From positions 211,374,639 to 211,438,638 of the forward strand of contig NC_061115.1 of the NCBI RefSeq assembly GCF_002878395.1: DNA of 64,000 bases, given 5' to 3'. Positions 22,301 through 35,274 of this stretch are shown here, piece after piece. The notes below the pieces were generated by a model. It had not been told where the DNA came from and did no database searches. It worked only from the letters and a program-made list of their open reading frames with translations. The DNA is from Capsicum annuum (Eukaryota; Streptophyta; Magnoliopsida; Solanales; Solanaceae). The position numbers and the translations under genes are program-made. How positions within the stretch are numbered: position 1 is the stretch's first letter; each line of letters begins with the position of its first letter.

Positions 22301-23786
22301 TGTGGTAACAAATTAGTTTTGAACATGATAGCCAATTAAATAAATAAAATAATTTTACTTTCAATATGTAGTTATAGTTAATTAATATAAATTAATAGAA
22401 TATATTAAATATTCAAATCATTCTGATGAAATAATGGAATCATTATATTTTGGGGCATGATATGTAATTAAGTGAAAGTAGATGGTTTTTTTGGTAATTA
22501 CAAGAGGGGACGAAACCACCTCTTCTATATAATAAAAATTATACCAAAAATTTAGGAATTTTAAATCAACTAAAATTATCTTTTAAATAAGTCTTTAAAA
22601 TTTTTAATTAGTTGGTGATACTATTTTGGCATCTTTTTCCTTAACTCACGTATGTATTCTTTTAGATAAAGATACTGTTCAATTAATTTTAGTTATAATT
22701 TTTTTGGTTTGTTTATTTAATTTAAGTAAGAATTCATAATATTTAACACTTCTAGATCAATTAAAATTTTACCTTAGATTAAAGAAAATACTATTCTCTT
22801 TAACTAATATTTTGGATCAAAATTTACAAGAAACGTAGCTCTAAGTCTACTTTTTCTTCTTATTTTGTTAGTAATTCAAGTTGTCTTTTATGTATGTAGT
22901 CATTATTATCATCTTCTTCATCTTTCTTTATTCCTTTTAGTTAATAATAACTTTAAATATTATATATAAATTATGATTAAATAATTAACAAGGCAATTAA
23001 TTCTCCTTTTTAATAATTTTTCGTGTTTCTTTTTTCGTAAAAAAAATTTGATAAAAAATTGAAAGAAATAAGCATGTCGCCACCGAATAAAGTGATCAAA
23101 AATATCAAAGGTTTGTCTCATTCTTTTTTTCTTCTTCTTTAGTTCAACTGTGACTTTGTTTTGATTATGTTATTTAACTATTTCGTTAGTGTTATAGTTG
23201 CATCTTTAATTAAATTTGTTAGTTAATTTCTAAATATAAGATTATATTTATATAAGTGTTAAATCTTTATTTGCATAACTTTTGTTTAAATGATGAAAAT
23301 ATAAATTTAGGATTATAGTTGAATCTTTCAATTTTGGGGTTACTAATTAAGTTTGCAAGCGGATCAGGTGTATTATCCGTTGTAAATCGAATTTAATCTA
23401 TCTACTTTTTTTCGTCGGAATTTTTTGATAGAAAATTGAAAGAAATAAACTTGTCTCCATCAAATAAGTGGTCAAAAATATTAAAAGTTTGTCTCATTTT
23501 TTTCTCTTCTTCTTTAGTATAGGTGAAAGAGAATGGTTTAAGAAAGGACTAAATAGAATATACTGTTTTTTGTAAACTTTCTTGTGTTTAAACTAACATA
23601 CATGCTTTTCGATTGGCTAATTTCTATTTTTTCATAGAATTGGATAATAACGATGTCTCCTTCATCTTCAGATGAAAGCAGAATCTGAAATACATTGTGA
23701 TCGCCGAAAAAGACATGGCTAATTTCTATTTTTTCATAGAATTGGATAATAATTGAAAGCTGACCTAATGTCAAGATGCTAACAAA

Positions 23787-24480
23787 CACTACAAGAAATC
23801 TGGTTTTTAGTGGCGAAAAAAGTCGCCACTAAATAACGAAATGTCGCCACTAAATATCTTTGGTAGCGACAACTATGGCATTGGTAGTACTTCCAAAACT
23901 AAAAGTTATTTGCGACGACAAATCTAGGTCGCCACAATAAAAAGGTAATTGTGACGAGTTTTATCGCCACAAAAGGTAGATAACTTGCTGCAAATTGTAT
24001 TTTGACAAAACACATATAGGTTAGGTCGCCACTGATATAGTAGCATTAGCAGCGACTTTACCGCTGCAAAATCATCATCATTTGTGACGAATTATTTCTT
24101 GCCACAAAAAGCATGCTATTAGCTGTGACGACTTATGGATTGCCACAAAAACACCATTATCTGTGACGACTTATTTCTCGCCACAAAAACCTTCCTATTA
24201 TCTGTGACGACTTAAGTGTTGTCACAAAATCACTATCATCTGTGACAATTGTTTTCTCGCCACAAAAACCTTTATATTAGTAGCAACCTTTATCGCCGCA
24301 AAATTAGTATCACTAGTGACCACACATTTATATTATTAGCAATCAATGTCGCCCCTATACCTTTAAATATTAGTGGCGACTCTTATATCTTGTTGCTAAA
24401 AATAAACTTATAATAGCAAAATCCATTGCCTCATATCTACTTAATCATTAGTGGCAAGTCTCAATTTGCCACTAGATTAA
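23787..24480 (+). repeat. CACTA left subterminal repeat region
   Basis: A dense array of short motifs in both orientations, such as AGTCGCCACTAAAT, TGTGACGACTTATT and CGCCACAAAAA. In En/Spm elements such repeats bind the TnpA protein. The right counterpart is 34835-35102. Confidence 0.75.
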
Positions 24481-25681
24481 ATTTTGTGTTCAAATAAAAA
24501 TACTGTTTTCATCAACCAAAGAATTGAATTTATTCAATACCTATATTAGACAAAATTGACAACAAATTTAAGAACTACATATAATATTAGCGATTAAAAG
24601 CATCCCATAGTATTTAACAAAATCATTCTCCGACTAACTATTACAAGTACTTCACTTACTAAGAAGTCAACGATACATACATTAATAATATAATGATATA
24701 TAGTACTTCAGTTTTACCATATTCAGACATATGATCAAAAATCAAACATGCATTCTACGCGTTCATGCTCCTCCTTGGTCAACCCATTGTTTAAGAACAC
24801 CCCTGCCTTTAAAACACACCAAGTCACTTTATGATTGTAGAAAAATAAAGTGCATATTTATACTGAATGAACTAAAAGGCAGTGGTGAAGATTTCACTAA
24901 TGAGGTGGCAAGTTCACCCTTAAAATGATTAATTCAAACTTCACCCCTTAAAAGATTTAAAGTGTACGTAAATCTTGTCCTACCTTGTAGAGGTAGAGAT
25001 GTTGTTTCCGAATCTACTATGTATATACATATATTATAGTTTTGACCATGTATAAATAATGTATTTTTTGCCGAGGGAGATTCAGGTGAACCCCCTTGTC
25101 CCTCCTAGCTCAACCCTTGCTCTGTAGCCTATGTCAATTCGCTATCGAAGCTCAAAGACTCAAACTAACCATATGTAAAGTGACAATAACGTAAAGGTTG
25201 TGAAAACTGGTCCCATTGTATAGAGATAAGAACCACATTCATTCAAATATATGTCAATTTTCAACTAATATCTCAATAGATTGTAAATATTTTATACCAA
25301 AAAATGATCCTTCCAAATTCAAACAAACCTGCTGCAATCTGTCAGTACATTCCAACTTTAGAAGATATAGTAGCAAGAAAAGGTGGTCACCCCTGAATGT
25401 GACCCAAGAAAAGGTGGTCAATGCATTGAAGCCAGCGGCTAGCGACCAGCGGTCAGCGGCTAGTGACCAGGAATATGTATCCCAGGAAAACATCAATCAC
25501 AGGAAGTTACACTGACAAACAATCATTCTTTGGTAATATTTTCAGAATTTCGTCCATTGTCCTTAGCCTTTTTTCACATTTTCATTCGCAAATAATTAAT
25601 TTGTATTTGTGACTTGCAGATAAAAAAAAGTCAAAGTGCTTGTGGTTCTTTTCTGGATAATGAGTTGGACAAGAAAGTACC

Positions 25682-28382
25682 TGTTGCATTCTATCCATGA
25701 GAGCGGCCATTTTTTCTTGAAATATTTTTTCTACTTCTCCTTTCATGTGTTCACGCTCCTCTTCCAGTTTCTTTTGCAAATCCTGATCCATATCTTTTTT
25801 GAAATCGGCAGCCATTTGTTCACGCTCTTCTTGCAACTTTCTTTCCATGTCAAGTTGCATCTCTTGATGCATACTTTCTACCGCTGAAGACACGCTAGCC
25901 TCTATATTTGCCTGTTGTGTTTGATTCTTTTTAGTAGGCTTCTTACCATATCCTTTTCCCCGAATATATCCCAATTTCTCATCAAGAATCGAAGTTAAAA
26001 TCTGATCTTCAGTTATGCGAAGCTCGATCTCTTTGGACTGTTGTTCAACAACAAGTTGCTAGAGTTGTCCCTATACTAATACATAACCATTTACAACCAT
26101 TGGTTAATATATTGAGCGTAACTTATAGTACATCAAAAAGGTAATATGACAGTGATTTCAAAAAATTACATGAATTTGTTCAGATTATGGATCCAGCCAT
26201 ACACGTTCTCCATTAACATTCTTACGTGTGTGTTGGATCTCCTAGATTTTATCTGGTGTCTCTTTTTCTCCTGTTAGAGGATTTCTCTACAATATCAAAA
26301 GAAAAAATATGTTTATATAACCATAAGATTATATAGAATGATATAAATAAGTATACGTAATAATAAGGGAACAAATATGATGTATCTTAACCGTACATTC
26401 CTCTACTTCTGCAAATGATCTTGTACCACAACAATGTTTATTTATTTTTTTTCTCTATTTCTTTTGTTTCTCTCGCTGACAACCTGCACTAAAGTGAGCA
26501 GATTAGGAAATCTTGAATCAATCAAACAATCAATCAATCATACACGCCGCGATCCTAATACAAAATAACTTCCATTTCCAACAAAGTAGACTTCTATTTC
26601 CAACAAACCAGAATTCCACAATCAACATCTCAAAGCAAATGTGCAGATAGAAGTCAGGCTATAAGATAGAAACATCAAGTTGCAGGTTCATCGTTCTGCA
26701 TTTGAAATATGCTAGTCTAAGAAACTGCTACAGAGTTGCTATTACTTGGCTTGCCGATGACCAAAAATACTTGATATGATAAGAAAAACATCCAGGTCTG
26801 AGGGTGTATGGCAGTTATATTTAAAGGTACAAAAATATATTTTCTCAAAACAAATTTCAATTATGTGTTCGTTACCTTGAATTTATCACTGCCAAAATAT
26901 TCCACTAGGTGCTTCCAGTCATCCAACTCAACATCCTCCGGACGATGCGACAATCTATCTTTATCATTATTATAGCTTGAGTAGATAACATGTAATCGAT
27001 TTTTCCATGATCTAAAAAGTCATTGCATAGTGCTTATCACAAAACCTTGCAACTTATGCTCTGGCAGCCCATTTCGAACTTCAAATTTATCATGCACATT
27101 TGTTAAACAAACATAAACTGAGAAATACTGTTTGGTCTTAAAAAATAATATTAAAATACTGTTTGGTCTACAAGATTCACATCCAAGAACACAACCTGAG
27201 AAGTCAACTTCTAAGAACACAACCTGAGAACACAACATGTCATGGCTGCAGACAATTAAGGTTTGCAAATGCTATACCAAAGCACCCCCGCAAGATACAG
27301 GTAATATTTCTCCACACAGTAATGTAGATTGCCCAAAAAGAAGCATTCATCATCACAACCTATTTTTTGGTGATTTGTGAAGATCCCGTTACTTGTTATC
27401 CTCATTGATAACTAAACAACGATTTTATCCAGAAAAAATATTTTCAATAATACAAAGACACATTACCTAGTCAATCGAACACACAACACAGTTTACTAAA
27501 GCTCACAGACCATGCAAGCTGCTTTCCACATAGAATGTGATACAGTAATAGCCAAGTAAGATGTTTTTCAAGTTCAGATTTTACTTTTTTATGAACATAA
27601 AAGAGAAAGAAACTAATATGTCATGGCTGCAGAAAAAGTATTTTCAATAATACAAAGAAACCATAACTAGTCAACCAAACACATACAGAACATGCAAGAT
27701 GCTTTCCATAGAGAATATGATACAGTAATAGCCAAACAAGAGAATGAAACCAATACAATATTAAGAGTCATTACCTTGATCCTATACCGCATTGCTTCTT
27801 CATGTTTTAGAACTATGTTCTGCCAACTTCCATCTCTAAATGAGACAGTGGTTCTCATGATCCAACCACAGTAATTGACAATGTCTCTAGCTCTAGAACC
27901 CATGGTTCTATCAATGTCATCTAGAATCATTATTTTAATTTTTCCTCCATGTTTAAACTTAAAATCCACGGTTTTGGATTTGTATTTTCCTCTTCATTTC
28001 TTTTTATTGATGTGGGAAACTGCAAACCAAAAAAATATATTGCTATAAAATAAAACGTATATTTAAATTGATCCAGCAAAGTGAAATAACCTGCACCAGT
28101 TTCAGCCTTTACACTAAGGCGTACACTTTCATCTAGATTTCTTAATGACTGTGTCACTGGGGATGTCCTTTGAATAAGTCCTCTTTGCATTTACTATGTT
28201 TGCAGAGGTCCTTCGCTTGGATTAGATGATTGTCCTGTCTTTAAAGAAGTCCCAACAACTATTGGTTGTATTTGTGGCTGAAATGTTGTATCAAAACTTA
28301 AACGTTCTCGAAAATTGCCACGGCCGCGTCCACGTCCCACACCTCCTCTTCCACTTCTACCTCATCCTATTCCTCTTATTTT
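25682..28382 (-). pseudogene. TnpA-like CACTA protein (Transposase_24 type), broken
   Basis: Exons with consensus splice sites read, 5' to 3': 28382-28091 (Gly/Arg-rich GRGRGRGNF), 28019-27775 (ILDDIDRTMGSRARDIV, FRDGSWQNI), 27011-26876 (DRLSHRPEDVELDDWKHLVE), 26483-26392 (HCCGTRSFAEVEE), 26286-26170 (KNVNGERVWLDP) and about 26061-25682 (ITEDQILTSIL, a basic linker, then a coiled coil of roughly 70 residues rich in Glu, Gln, Lys and Met). The order matches the plant Transposase_24 family, the TnpA-like partner that binds subterminal repeats. Lesions include a TGA and a TAG-TAA pair in the first exon, a frameshift in the second, and stops in the fifth. The coiled coil is intact and ends at a CAG/GTACTT donor. 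Confidence 0.75.
27120..27745 (+). repeat. Copy of the CACTA 5' repeat module inside the TnpA-like gene
   Basis: The segment from AATACTGTTTGGTCTACAAG through TACAAAGACACATTACCTAG matches the module found at 31460-32060 and 32760-33190. A further partial copy lies at 27640-27745. It occupies the intron between exons 28019-27775 and 27011-26876. Confidence 0.7.
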
Positions 28383-28764
28383 CTATAATATTAGGTTAAA
28401 AAGGAGATGTGTATCAGAACCACAAATTAAACATGCCAAAATATATATCTACTGCCGAGGAAATTATCAATTTATAAAATGAAATTTTAAATCAAACAAT
28501 TTTAAAATATCAAATGGTTTGTTGAACTTTATAAATTTATTGATTCTACTTAAAAACACTAATTTCATTGATAAATAAAAGTTGCAAGCATAATAATACC
28601 AAATACAAGATAGCATAATAAGAACACAAAATACAAGATGTCGTTCTATTTGGAACACAAAACACAAGATGCTAGCCTAATATAATAACTTCGCAAAACA
28701 AGATGTCAGCCTAATGAGAGCGCAAAATACAAAGAACTTCTCATCCATCTTTTCTTCCCAATCT

Positions 28765-31275
28765 TCAGCAGGACATATCACTAAATTCTCCATTAGTAGC
28801 ATCAAGTAACTCTTCTTCACTTTCTTCATTATCTGATACGTCCATATATTTAATGAAATCATCTTCCTCATTTTCTTGATCATTGGTTCGTAAAACAGAT
28901 TCTGGTTCAATATCATCTCGGTGTAAAGGCACCTCAATATCGGTTTCATGATTATTGGCACACAACATATCTTCAACTTCATCTTGCTGGTAAACATCTT
29001 CATTCAATGACGTGTCTAGTTCAACTTCAGGCACATTAAAAAAATCGCGAGGATTAGTTTTTACAACAACAAGCCAATCTTTATCGACCATGTCATTCAA
29101 ATAGAAGACTTGTTCACACTGAGACACCAACACAAATGGCTCATTTGTATTCAAGACACAATGAGTATTCAAACTTGTAAAACCATATTTGTCAATCTTA
29201 TATCCTCTTTCGAGGTGAGCCACATCCCACCAATGACACTTAAACAGATGAACTTTTCTATTTCCTGCATAACGTAACTCATAAATATCTTGTAATACAC
29301 CATAATACTCCTTATTAAGGTCAGAAACATCTCCCCTCACAAGAACTCTGTTGTTCTGTGTTTTTCTCACAAGCTCTTTTGTTTGAAATCTAAATCCATT
29401 GATCATACATGTTGAATATCGATGTATCAATGGTTCTGGACCAACAGCTAAGCTTTTGAGCTCATCATTTGCACGTCCTTGGGAAAATAGTACAAATATC
29501 TACAGAAACAAACAATACTATTATCACTAATATAAGAAAATTGAATATATGCTAATATTTATTATGTCATTTAATTAGACACCTACGCGTGCACGAAACC
29601 AATCAATAAATCCATTGTCATTCACCCTATGAGCACGTGTTAAACCTTCTACTTTAATCTGTCTCATGTATTCCCTATATTTTGCATTAGTTGAGATTAA
29701 CTAATTATATTAATATCAAATTATATTAGAATGAAAAAGAGACTTACTCCCTGTATTGTGAAATCTCATCACAATTTTGAAGCACATAAATACATGCTTG
29801 ATTGAACTCATCATGAGGTAGCCTATTTCCTCCATCTGAAGCCCCTTTTGTTTGCCCACTATATTTAAAAATAGACATCTTACCATTTGACACAGATTTA
29901 TCGTTATTTCAAGTTGATTTATTAAACTTAGTTGAGATGTTCTTTAAATATCGTGAACAGAACGTAAGGCTTTCCTCTGCCAAATACCCTTCGAAAATTG
30001 AACCTTCTGGACGACCTTTGTTGCGATTATGTGCTTTAAGCTCTCGCAAATACCTATAAAAAATTATCATTTAAATAATTATAGAATATTACATTTTAAA
30101 TATATAGACATTTAATTTTAGAATGAGACAATACCTCTCAAAGGGTACATGTTTCTATATTGAATGGGTCCACCAAGTTTTGCCTCTCTTGCCAAGTGAA
30201 TTGGCAAATGAATCATGACATCAAAGAACGTTGGAGGAAAAACCATTTCAAGTTTGCACAATATGATAGGAATTTCAGACTCTAGGATATCAAGATCCTC
30301 AATTCTCAGGCATTTAGAGTATAGATTCTTGAAAAACTTGCCTAATGCTATAATTAGTTCACAAACTTCCTTAGGAAATAAACCACGTATAGCTACTGGT
30401 AAAATATCTTGCAATAACACATGATGATCATGACACTTCAATCCATGTATCTTTTTCTCACGCACGTTAACACACCTAGAAATATTTGATGAAAAGGCAT
30501 CGGGAACCTTCAAATTAGCTAAGAAATCGCATAACTTGAACTTCTCTTCAGGAGACAAAGCATAGCATGCAACCGGTAATATAATATACAAATAGTCACG
30601 CCAATATAATATACAATCATTCTTACATGCATCAATTTTGGTGTACCCCAAGCCGAGATCGGAAAGAACCTTTTTTGCTTCATAGAAAGACTTGGGTACG
30701 AATGACCCCTCAGGGAGAACCTCTATTAAAAAGTTCAACAGCTCATCCATCGATTTGTTGCTCCAATGGTTAAGGCACTTCAAGTGGAGTAATTTAACAA
30801 CAAAAGACAGTTTTGAGACTTTTGTGCAACCAGGATAAAGTTTTGTCTGCGCATATTCTACCAATGTGTAAAACTTTTTTGCATGCACATTTGGATCTTT
30901 ATTTCTCTCCCGAGAATTAGTATTATCATCCACATTTGTATGTCCATAAGCATCATGAATCATTCCAATAACATCATTATGTTCAATTTCATCATCTTCT
31001 ACTTGATCACTACCAGCAGGATTAGAATTTTCACCGCTAATCAATACTTCTCCATGATAATCCCAAACTCTATAAGAATCCCAGAAGCCCTTATTCAACA
31101 AGTGTAGTCTTACATCAATTCTCATCTTAAACACAGTATTCCTACACTCCTTACAAGGACATCGAATAATAGTGCTCACCCCAGATTGACTGAACGCCCA
31201 ATTAAGAAAGTTATCAACTCCATCTCTATATCTTTGGTCAGATCTATTCGAGATATCCAACCAACTTTAATCCAT
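28765..31275 (-). pseudogene. TnpD-like CACTA transposase with deleted catalytic core
   Basis: The family's transposase has an N-terminal transposase-associated domain, a Transposase_21 core, then DUF4218 and DUF4216. Here exon 1 (31275-30135) carries the N-terminal domain (IIRCPCKECRN, residues 30-40 of the open frame), the YPGC and LLHLKCLNHWSNKS block (142-170) and DACKNDCILYW (210-220). It then jumps to LSPEEKFKLCDFL and the DUF4218 region (LPVAIRGLFPKEVCE, PIILCKLEMVFPPTFFDV). The Transposase_21 core of some hundreds of residues is missing at the junction near residue 220-232. Exons 30053-29748 and 29674-29587 follow, then 29499-28765 with DUF4216 (HLFKCHWWDV, EPFVLVSQCEQVFY). Codon 3 after the likely ATG at 31275 is TAA, and exon 2 has an in-frame TGA. 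Confidence 0.85.
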
Positions 31276-31401
31276 TCCTATATTTTCAATCATTAAAAAA
31301 ATAATTTATTAATTAAAGATACAAGTATGACAACAATCAAAATAAATACAAGATCAAAGTGTATTGTAAATATCACAAAAAAGTTCAAAATCATAGAAAC
31401 T

Positions 31402-34010
31402 GAGAAATAATGTATAATAGCCAACACATCGCCAGGCCTGTCAACATGATAATTTACTCTTAAAGAATATTATTAAACTACTGTTTGATCTACCGAATTT
31501 ACTTCCAAGCACACAACCTGTGAAGTCAACTCCTAATAGTACTTATGTTTTTATTCTATTACTTAATTTTCTAATTGAACATAGGCCTTTTTCTCCATAA
31601 TATTTTTTAATCATATGTCTGAAATTCTTGATGTTATTAATGTGGATCTATCATCCTTAGAAAATAAGGAGGCATGTTTATCATTCTTGAAAAATTCAAG
31701 GCTCAGATTTAGCTTTTTTATGAACATGAAAGAGAAAGAAACCAACATGTCATGGCTGCAGAAATGGTTTGCAAATGAATGCTATACCAGGTCGCCCCCC
31801 AAGACACGAGTAAGTTTTCTCCACACAGTTATGTAAATTTTTCAGAAAGCAGCATTTATCATCACAGCCTATTTTAAGGTGATTTATGAAGATCATGTCA
31901 CTTGTTATCCTCAGTGATTACTTAATACAGATTTTATCCAGAAAAAGTATTTTCAACCATACAAAGACACCGTAACTAGTTAACCGAACACACATCACAA
32001 TTTAGTGAAGCTCACAGACCATTCAAGATGATTTCCATAGAGAATATGATAAAGTTATAACAAACAGAAACTAATCACAAATGTAATTTTCTGGACAAAC
32101 TAAAAAATAAAGTATACAATTTGATTTTAAATTATTATAGTTTCCTATACACAGGTGCAGGGGAAAAAGAATCAAGCATGCACTCATTAACATTTTGAGG
32201 AGTACGAGCAAGTTAGTATAGTGATTAGTCTAGAAGTACAAGGATGACGAGAAAAAATACTGGTGTGACAATTATAGTGCAGTGACTGTGGATATCAGTG
32301 GTGTAGTTAGAGTTGCACCGGAAGCTATAGAAGGTCTAGTCTCAGGGATCGTGCCTCCAACGTTTGAACTTAAGGCAATTGCCTACCCCTCCACCAAACC
32401 TAGAGTCATGATCTATAGACCTCCTAAAAAATGATCAGCAAGTTTGAGGGGCCGTCAATGTATTCGGTCATAGAAAAAAGACTTGAGGCTCAGATAAGTG
32501 ACTAACCCAGGCAATGAATTCTGACACTGCCATGACTGCAAACCCGATAAAACGGGTTGCCCCGCCAAGATACAGGACTGAAACAACAATGACAGGTTCT
32601 ATATTCTCAATAACAATCAATCATCACAGCCCTATTATTTTCATTCCATTCTATTGTTATATGGTTTTGTTGTTGCTTTGCCAACGCAGCCTCTGAGAAA
32701 TAGAGTATAACAGCCAACACATCGTCAAGACTCTCAACGTGATAATTAACTATTAAAGAATATTATTAAAATACTGTTTGATCAGCAAGATTCACTTCTA
32801 AGAACACAACCTGTGAAGTCAACTCCCAACAGTAACTATGATTTCTTCTGTTAATTAATTTTCTAATTGAACACTGACCTTCTTCTCCGTAATATATTTT
32901 AGTCATATGTCACGGGTAAGATTTCTACATACGGTGATGTAGATTGCCCGAAAAGAAGCATTCTTCATGACAACCCATTTTCAGGTGATTTGTGAAGATC
33001 TCGTCACTTCTTATGATTTATCCTCATTGATAAATAAATACAGATTTTATCCAAAAAAGTATTTTCAACCATACAAAGACACCGTAACTAGTCAACCGAA
33101 CACACATCACAATTTAGTAAAGCTCACAGACTATACAAGATGACTTCAACAAAGCATATGATACAGTAATAGTCAAACAAACAGAAATTAATCAAAAATG
33201 TAATGTTCTGAACAAACTAAAAAATGAAGTATACAATGTGATTTTAAATTATTATAGTTTCCCATACGCAGGTGCAGGGGAAGAAGAATCAAACATGTAC
33301 TCATTAACATTTTGAAAAGTACGAGCAAATTAGTATAGTGATTAGGCTAGCAGTACAGGGATGACGAGAAAAAATACTGGTGTGACAATTATAGTGCAGT
33401 GAATGAGGATATCGGTGTTGTAGTTAGAGTTGCACCGGAAGCCATAAAAGTTCTAGTTTCAGGGAATCGTTCCTCCAACCTTAGAACCCAAGGCAACTAC
33501 CTACCCCTCTACCAAATCTAGAGTCATGATCTATAGACCTCCTAAAAAATGATCAGCAAGTTTGAGGGGCCGTCAATGTATTCGGTCATAGCAAAAAGTC
33601 TTGAGGCTCAGATAAGTGATTAACCCAGGCAATGAGTTTTCTGACACTGCCATGACTGCAAACCCGATAATACGGGTTGCCCCGCCAAGATACAGTCCTG
33701 AAACAACAATGTCAGGTTCTATATTTTCAATAACAATAAATCATCACAGCCTCATATTTTTCTTTCCATTCCATTGTTATATGGTTCTGTTGTTGCATTG
33801 CCAACGCAGCCTCTGAGAAATAGAGTATAACGGCCAACACATCGTCAAGACTCTTAATGCGATAATTAACTCTTAAAGAATATTATTAAAATACTGTTTG
33901 GTCTGCAAGATTCACTTCCAAGCGCACAACCTGTGAAGTCAACTCCCAACAGTACCTATGTTTTCTTCTGTTAATTAATTTTCTAATTGAAGATCAGCCT
34001 TCTTCTCCAA
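31402..34010 (+). repeat. Long tandem repeat in the 5' region of the CACTA element
   Basis: A unit beginning GAGAAATA, then AGCCAACACATCG, recurs at 31402, 32695 and 33815, giving periods of 1293 and 1120 bp, with the third copy partial. The units include a module with CTCCACACAG and CATACAAAGACACCGTAACT, and a moderately GC-rich segment (GAGGGGCCGTCAATGTATTC) present in copies 1 and 2. I see no convincing reading frame in it. Confidence 0.8.
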
Positions 34011-34834
34011 TCTACATACATGCAATCACAATAATAATACCAAAAGGTCTACAAATTCAAAAATGAACTTTTAGCTTACCCAAATAAAGATAATGATAAC
34101 TCACTGACAATTTTTAAAACCTAAAATTAACAAAATACAAAAAATAAATTAGTGAGAAACATAAATTGTATCTTCGGCTCTAACTCAAGAATTTTGAACT
34201 CGATTCCTTCGTCCTTCGACCTTACAAAATTCTGTTCCTACAGATTTTCAAATAGATTAAAGAAATTGCACATGCAATCTAAAAAATTACATATATATCC
34301 AAAAGGGTTTTAACGGCATACCTTGGAGCACAAACTTTGATAACCTTATTTGAGAAAAAATAAAAATTTCTAGGAAAGAGATATCCAGTTCCTGCAAAAA
34401 ATTGAGTTAATAGAATTGCATGTGAAAATAAAAAATGCATATACACAAAGAAATCAATTTGAGAAATAACTTTAGAAAATACTATTTCAGTAAAGAGGAA
34501 ATTTTTTAGGCATTTCATCTAACAGATTAACCTAACCCATTTAAGAAATTTGAGATTTGAGCAAAGTTTTAACCAACAAACCTAAAAAATTTCAGCCAAC
34601 CCATGTAGAAAATTTTGTTTCTTCAATGGGTTTGAGATCTTGCTTGAGAAAAATGATGAAATGGTTCAACAGAGAGACGATGAAGGTTAGCAAAGACGAT
34701 GAAGGTTAGCTTGAGCTTCAGAAGAGAGAGAGGCTGAAAGAGAAAAGAAATTTTCTTTCTTTTTTAATTGACTGAAAAGTATATGCATACTAGAAGTTTC
34801 CTATTCCTAAATTTTTAAAAAATAAAATAAATTA

Positions 34835-35102
34835 CCTTTAGTGGCGACGTTGTCGCAACAACATTAATTCAGAGACGACATTTTATTAGTTGTTGCTATA
34901 AAAATTGGAGCGAAAATTTTATTATTAGCGGGAACAGAAATTTTTATTATAGTGACAACTATCAGAGGCGACAAAAATTATCCGACGCTAAAATATGATG
35001 TATTGCAGCGATAATAAATGTCGCCACTAAATGATATGTTTTTGCAGCAACAATTTGAGTTGCCATTAATTGTCGCCACTAGAAATCAGATTTCTTGTAG
35101 TG
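34835..35102 (-). repeat. CACTA right subterminal repeat region
   Basis: Shorter array of the same motifs (TTTAGTGGCGACG, AAATGTCGCCACTAAA, ATTGTCGCCACTAG). It lies just upstream of the minus-strand transposase gene, so it would overlap the element's promoter. Confidence 0.7.
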
Positions 35103-35274
35103 AAAAACATGCAATAAATATTTTGAAAGACCTTCATGCCGTTTATATTTTAAATAATTTTATAAAATTGAACTCACTAAATTGAAGTACACGCGCGAGG
35201 TACGTATGTCTTCACTAGTATATAGTAAGTGTATGTGTGTGTGTATATATATATATATATCAATGGGTTTGGAG

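Larger units (their letters stand above)
19978..22530 (-). mobile_element. Non-autonomous Helitron, minus strand (unit 3)
   Basis: The minus-strand 3' end is CTAG followed by T (19981-19977). A hairpin GTCCGTG-CTGA-CACGGGC lies 9 bases before it. This is the best formed Helitron terminus of the series. The 5' end is near 22530 (ATATAGAAGAGGTGG on the minus strand). The interior is mostly two repeat families described separately. There is no Rep-helicase. Confidence 0.6.
23787..35102 (-). mobile_element. CACTA (En/Spm-type) DNA transposon, 11.3 kb
   Basis: The left end is CACTACAAGAAATCTG and the right end is its inverted copy (CAGATTTCTTGTAGTG). A 3-bp AAA flanks both sides (23784-23786 and 35103-35105), as CACTA elements require. 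Subterminal regions carry many copies of GTCGCCACTAA or GCCACAAAAA. Two transposase-related genes lie on the minus strand in the usual order, the TnpD-like first and the TnpA-like second. Both are broken, so the element is not autonomous, but its ends look usable in trans. Confidence 0.92.
22524..35218 (+). mobile_element. Helitron, plus strand, split by a CACTA element
   Basis: The right end is CACTAG followed by T at 35213-35219, preceded by a GC-rich stretch ACACGCGCGAGGTACG that can form a weak stem. The likely left end is TCTATATAATAAAAATTATA near 22524. Removing the CACTA element leaves about 1.4 kb. Inside, a segment around 23040-23130 with an exon-like start is repeated at about 23410-23520, and a 36-bp piece (GGCTAATTTCTATTTTTTCA) occurs at 23615 and 23718. 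The left boundary overlaps the end of unit 3, so it is uncertain. Confidence 0.4.

Noticed and set aside
30215..31107. Plus-strand open frames opposite the CACTA transposase
   Set aside because: They are shadows of the minus-strand transposase exon.
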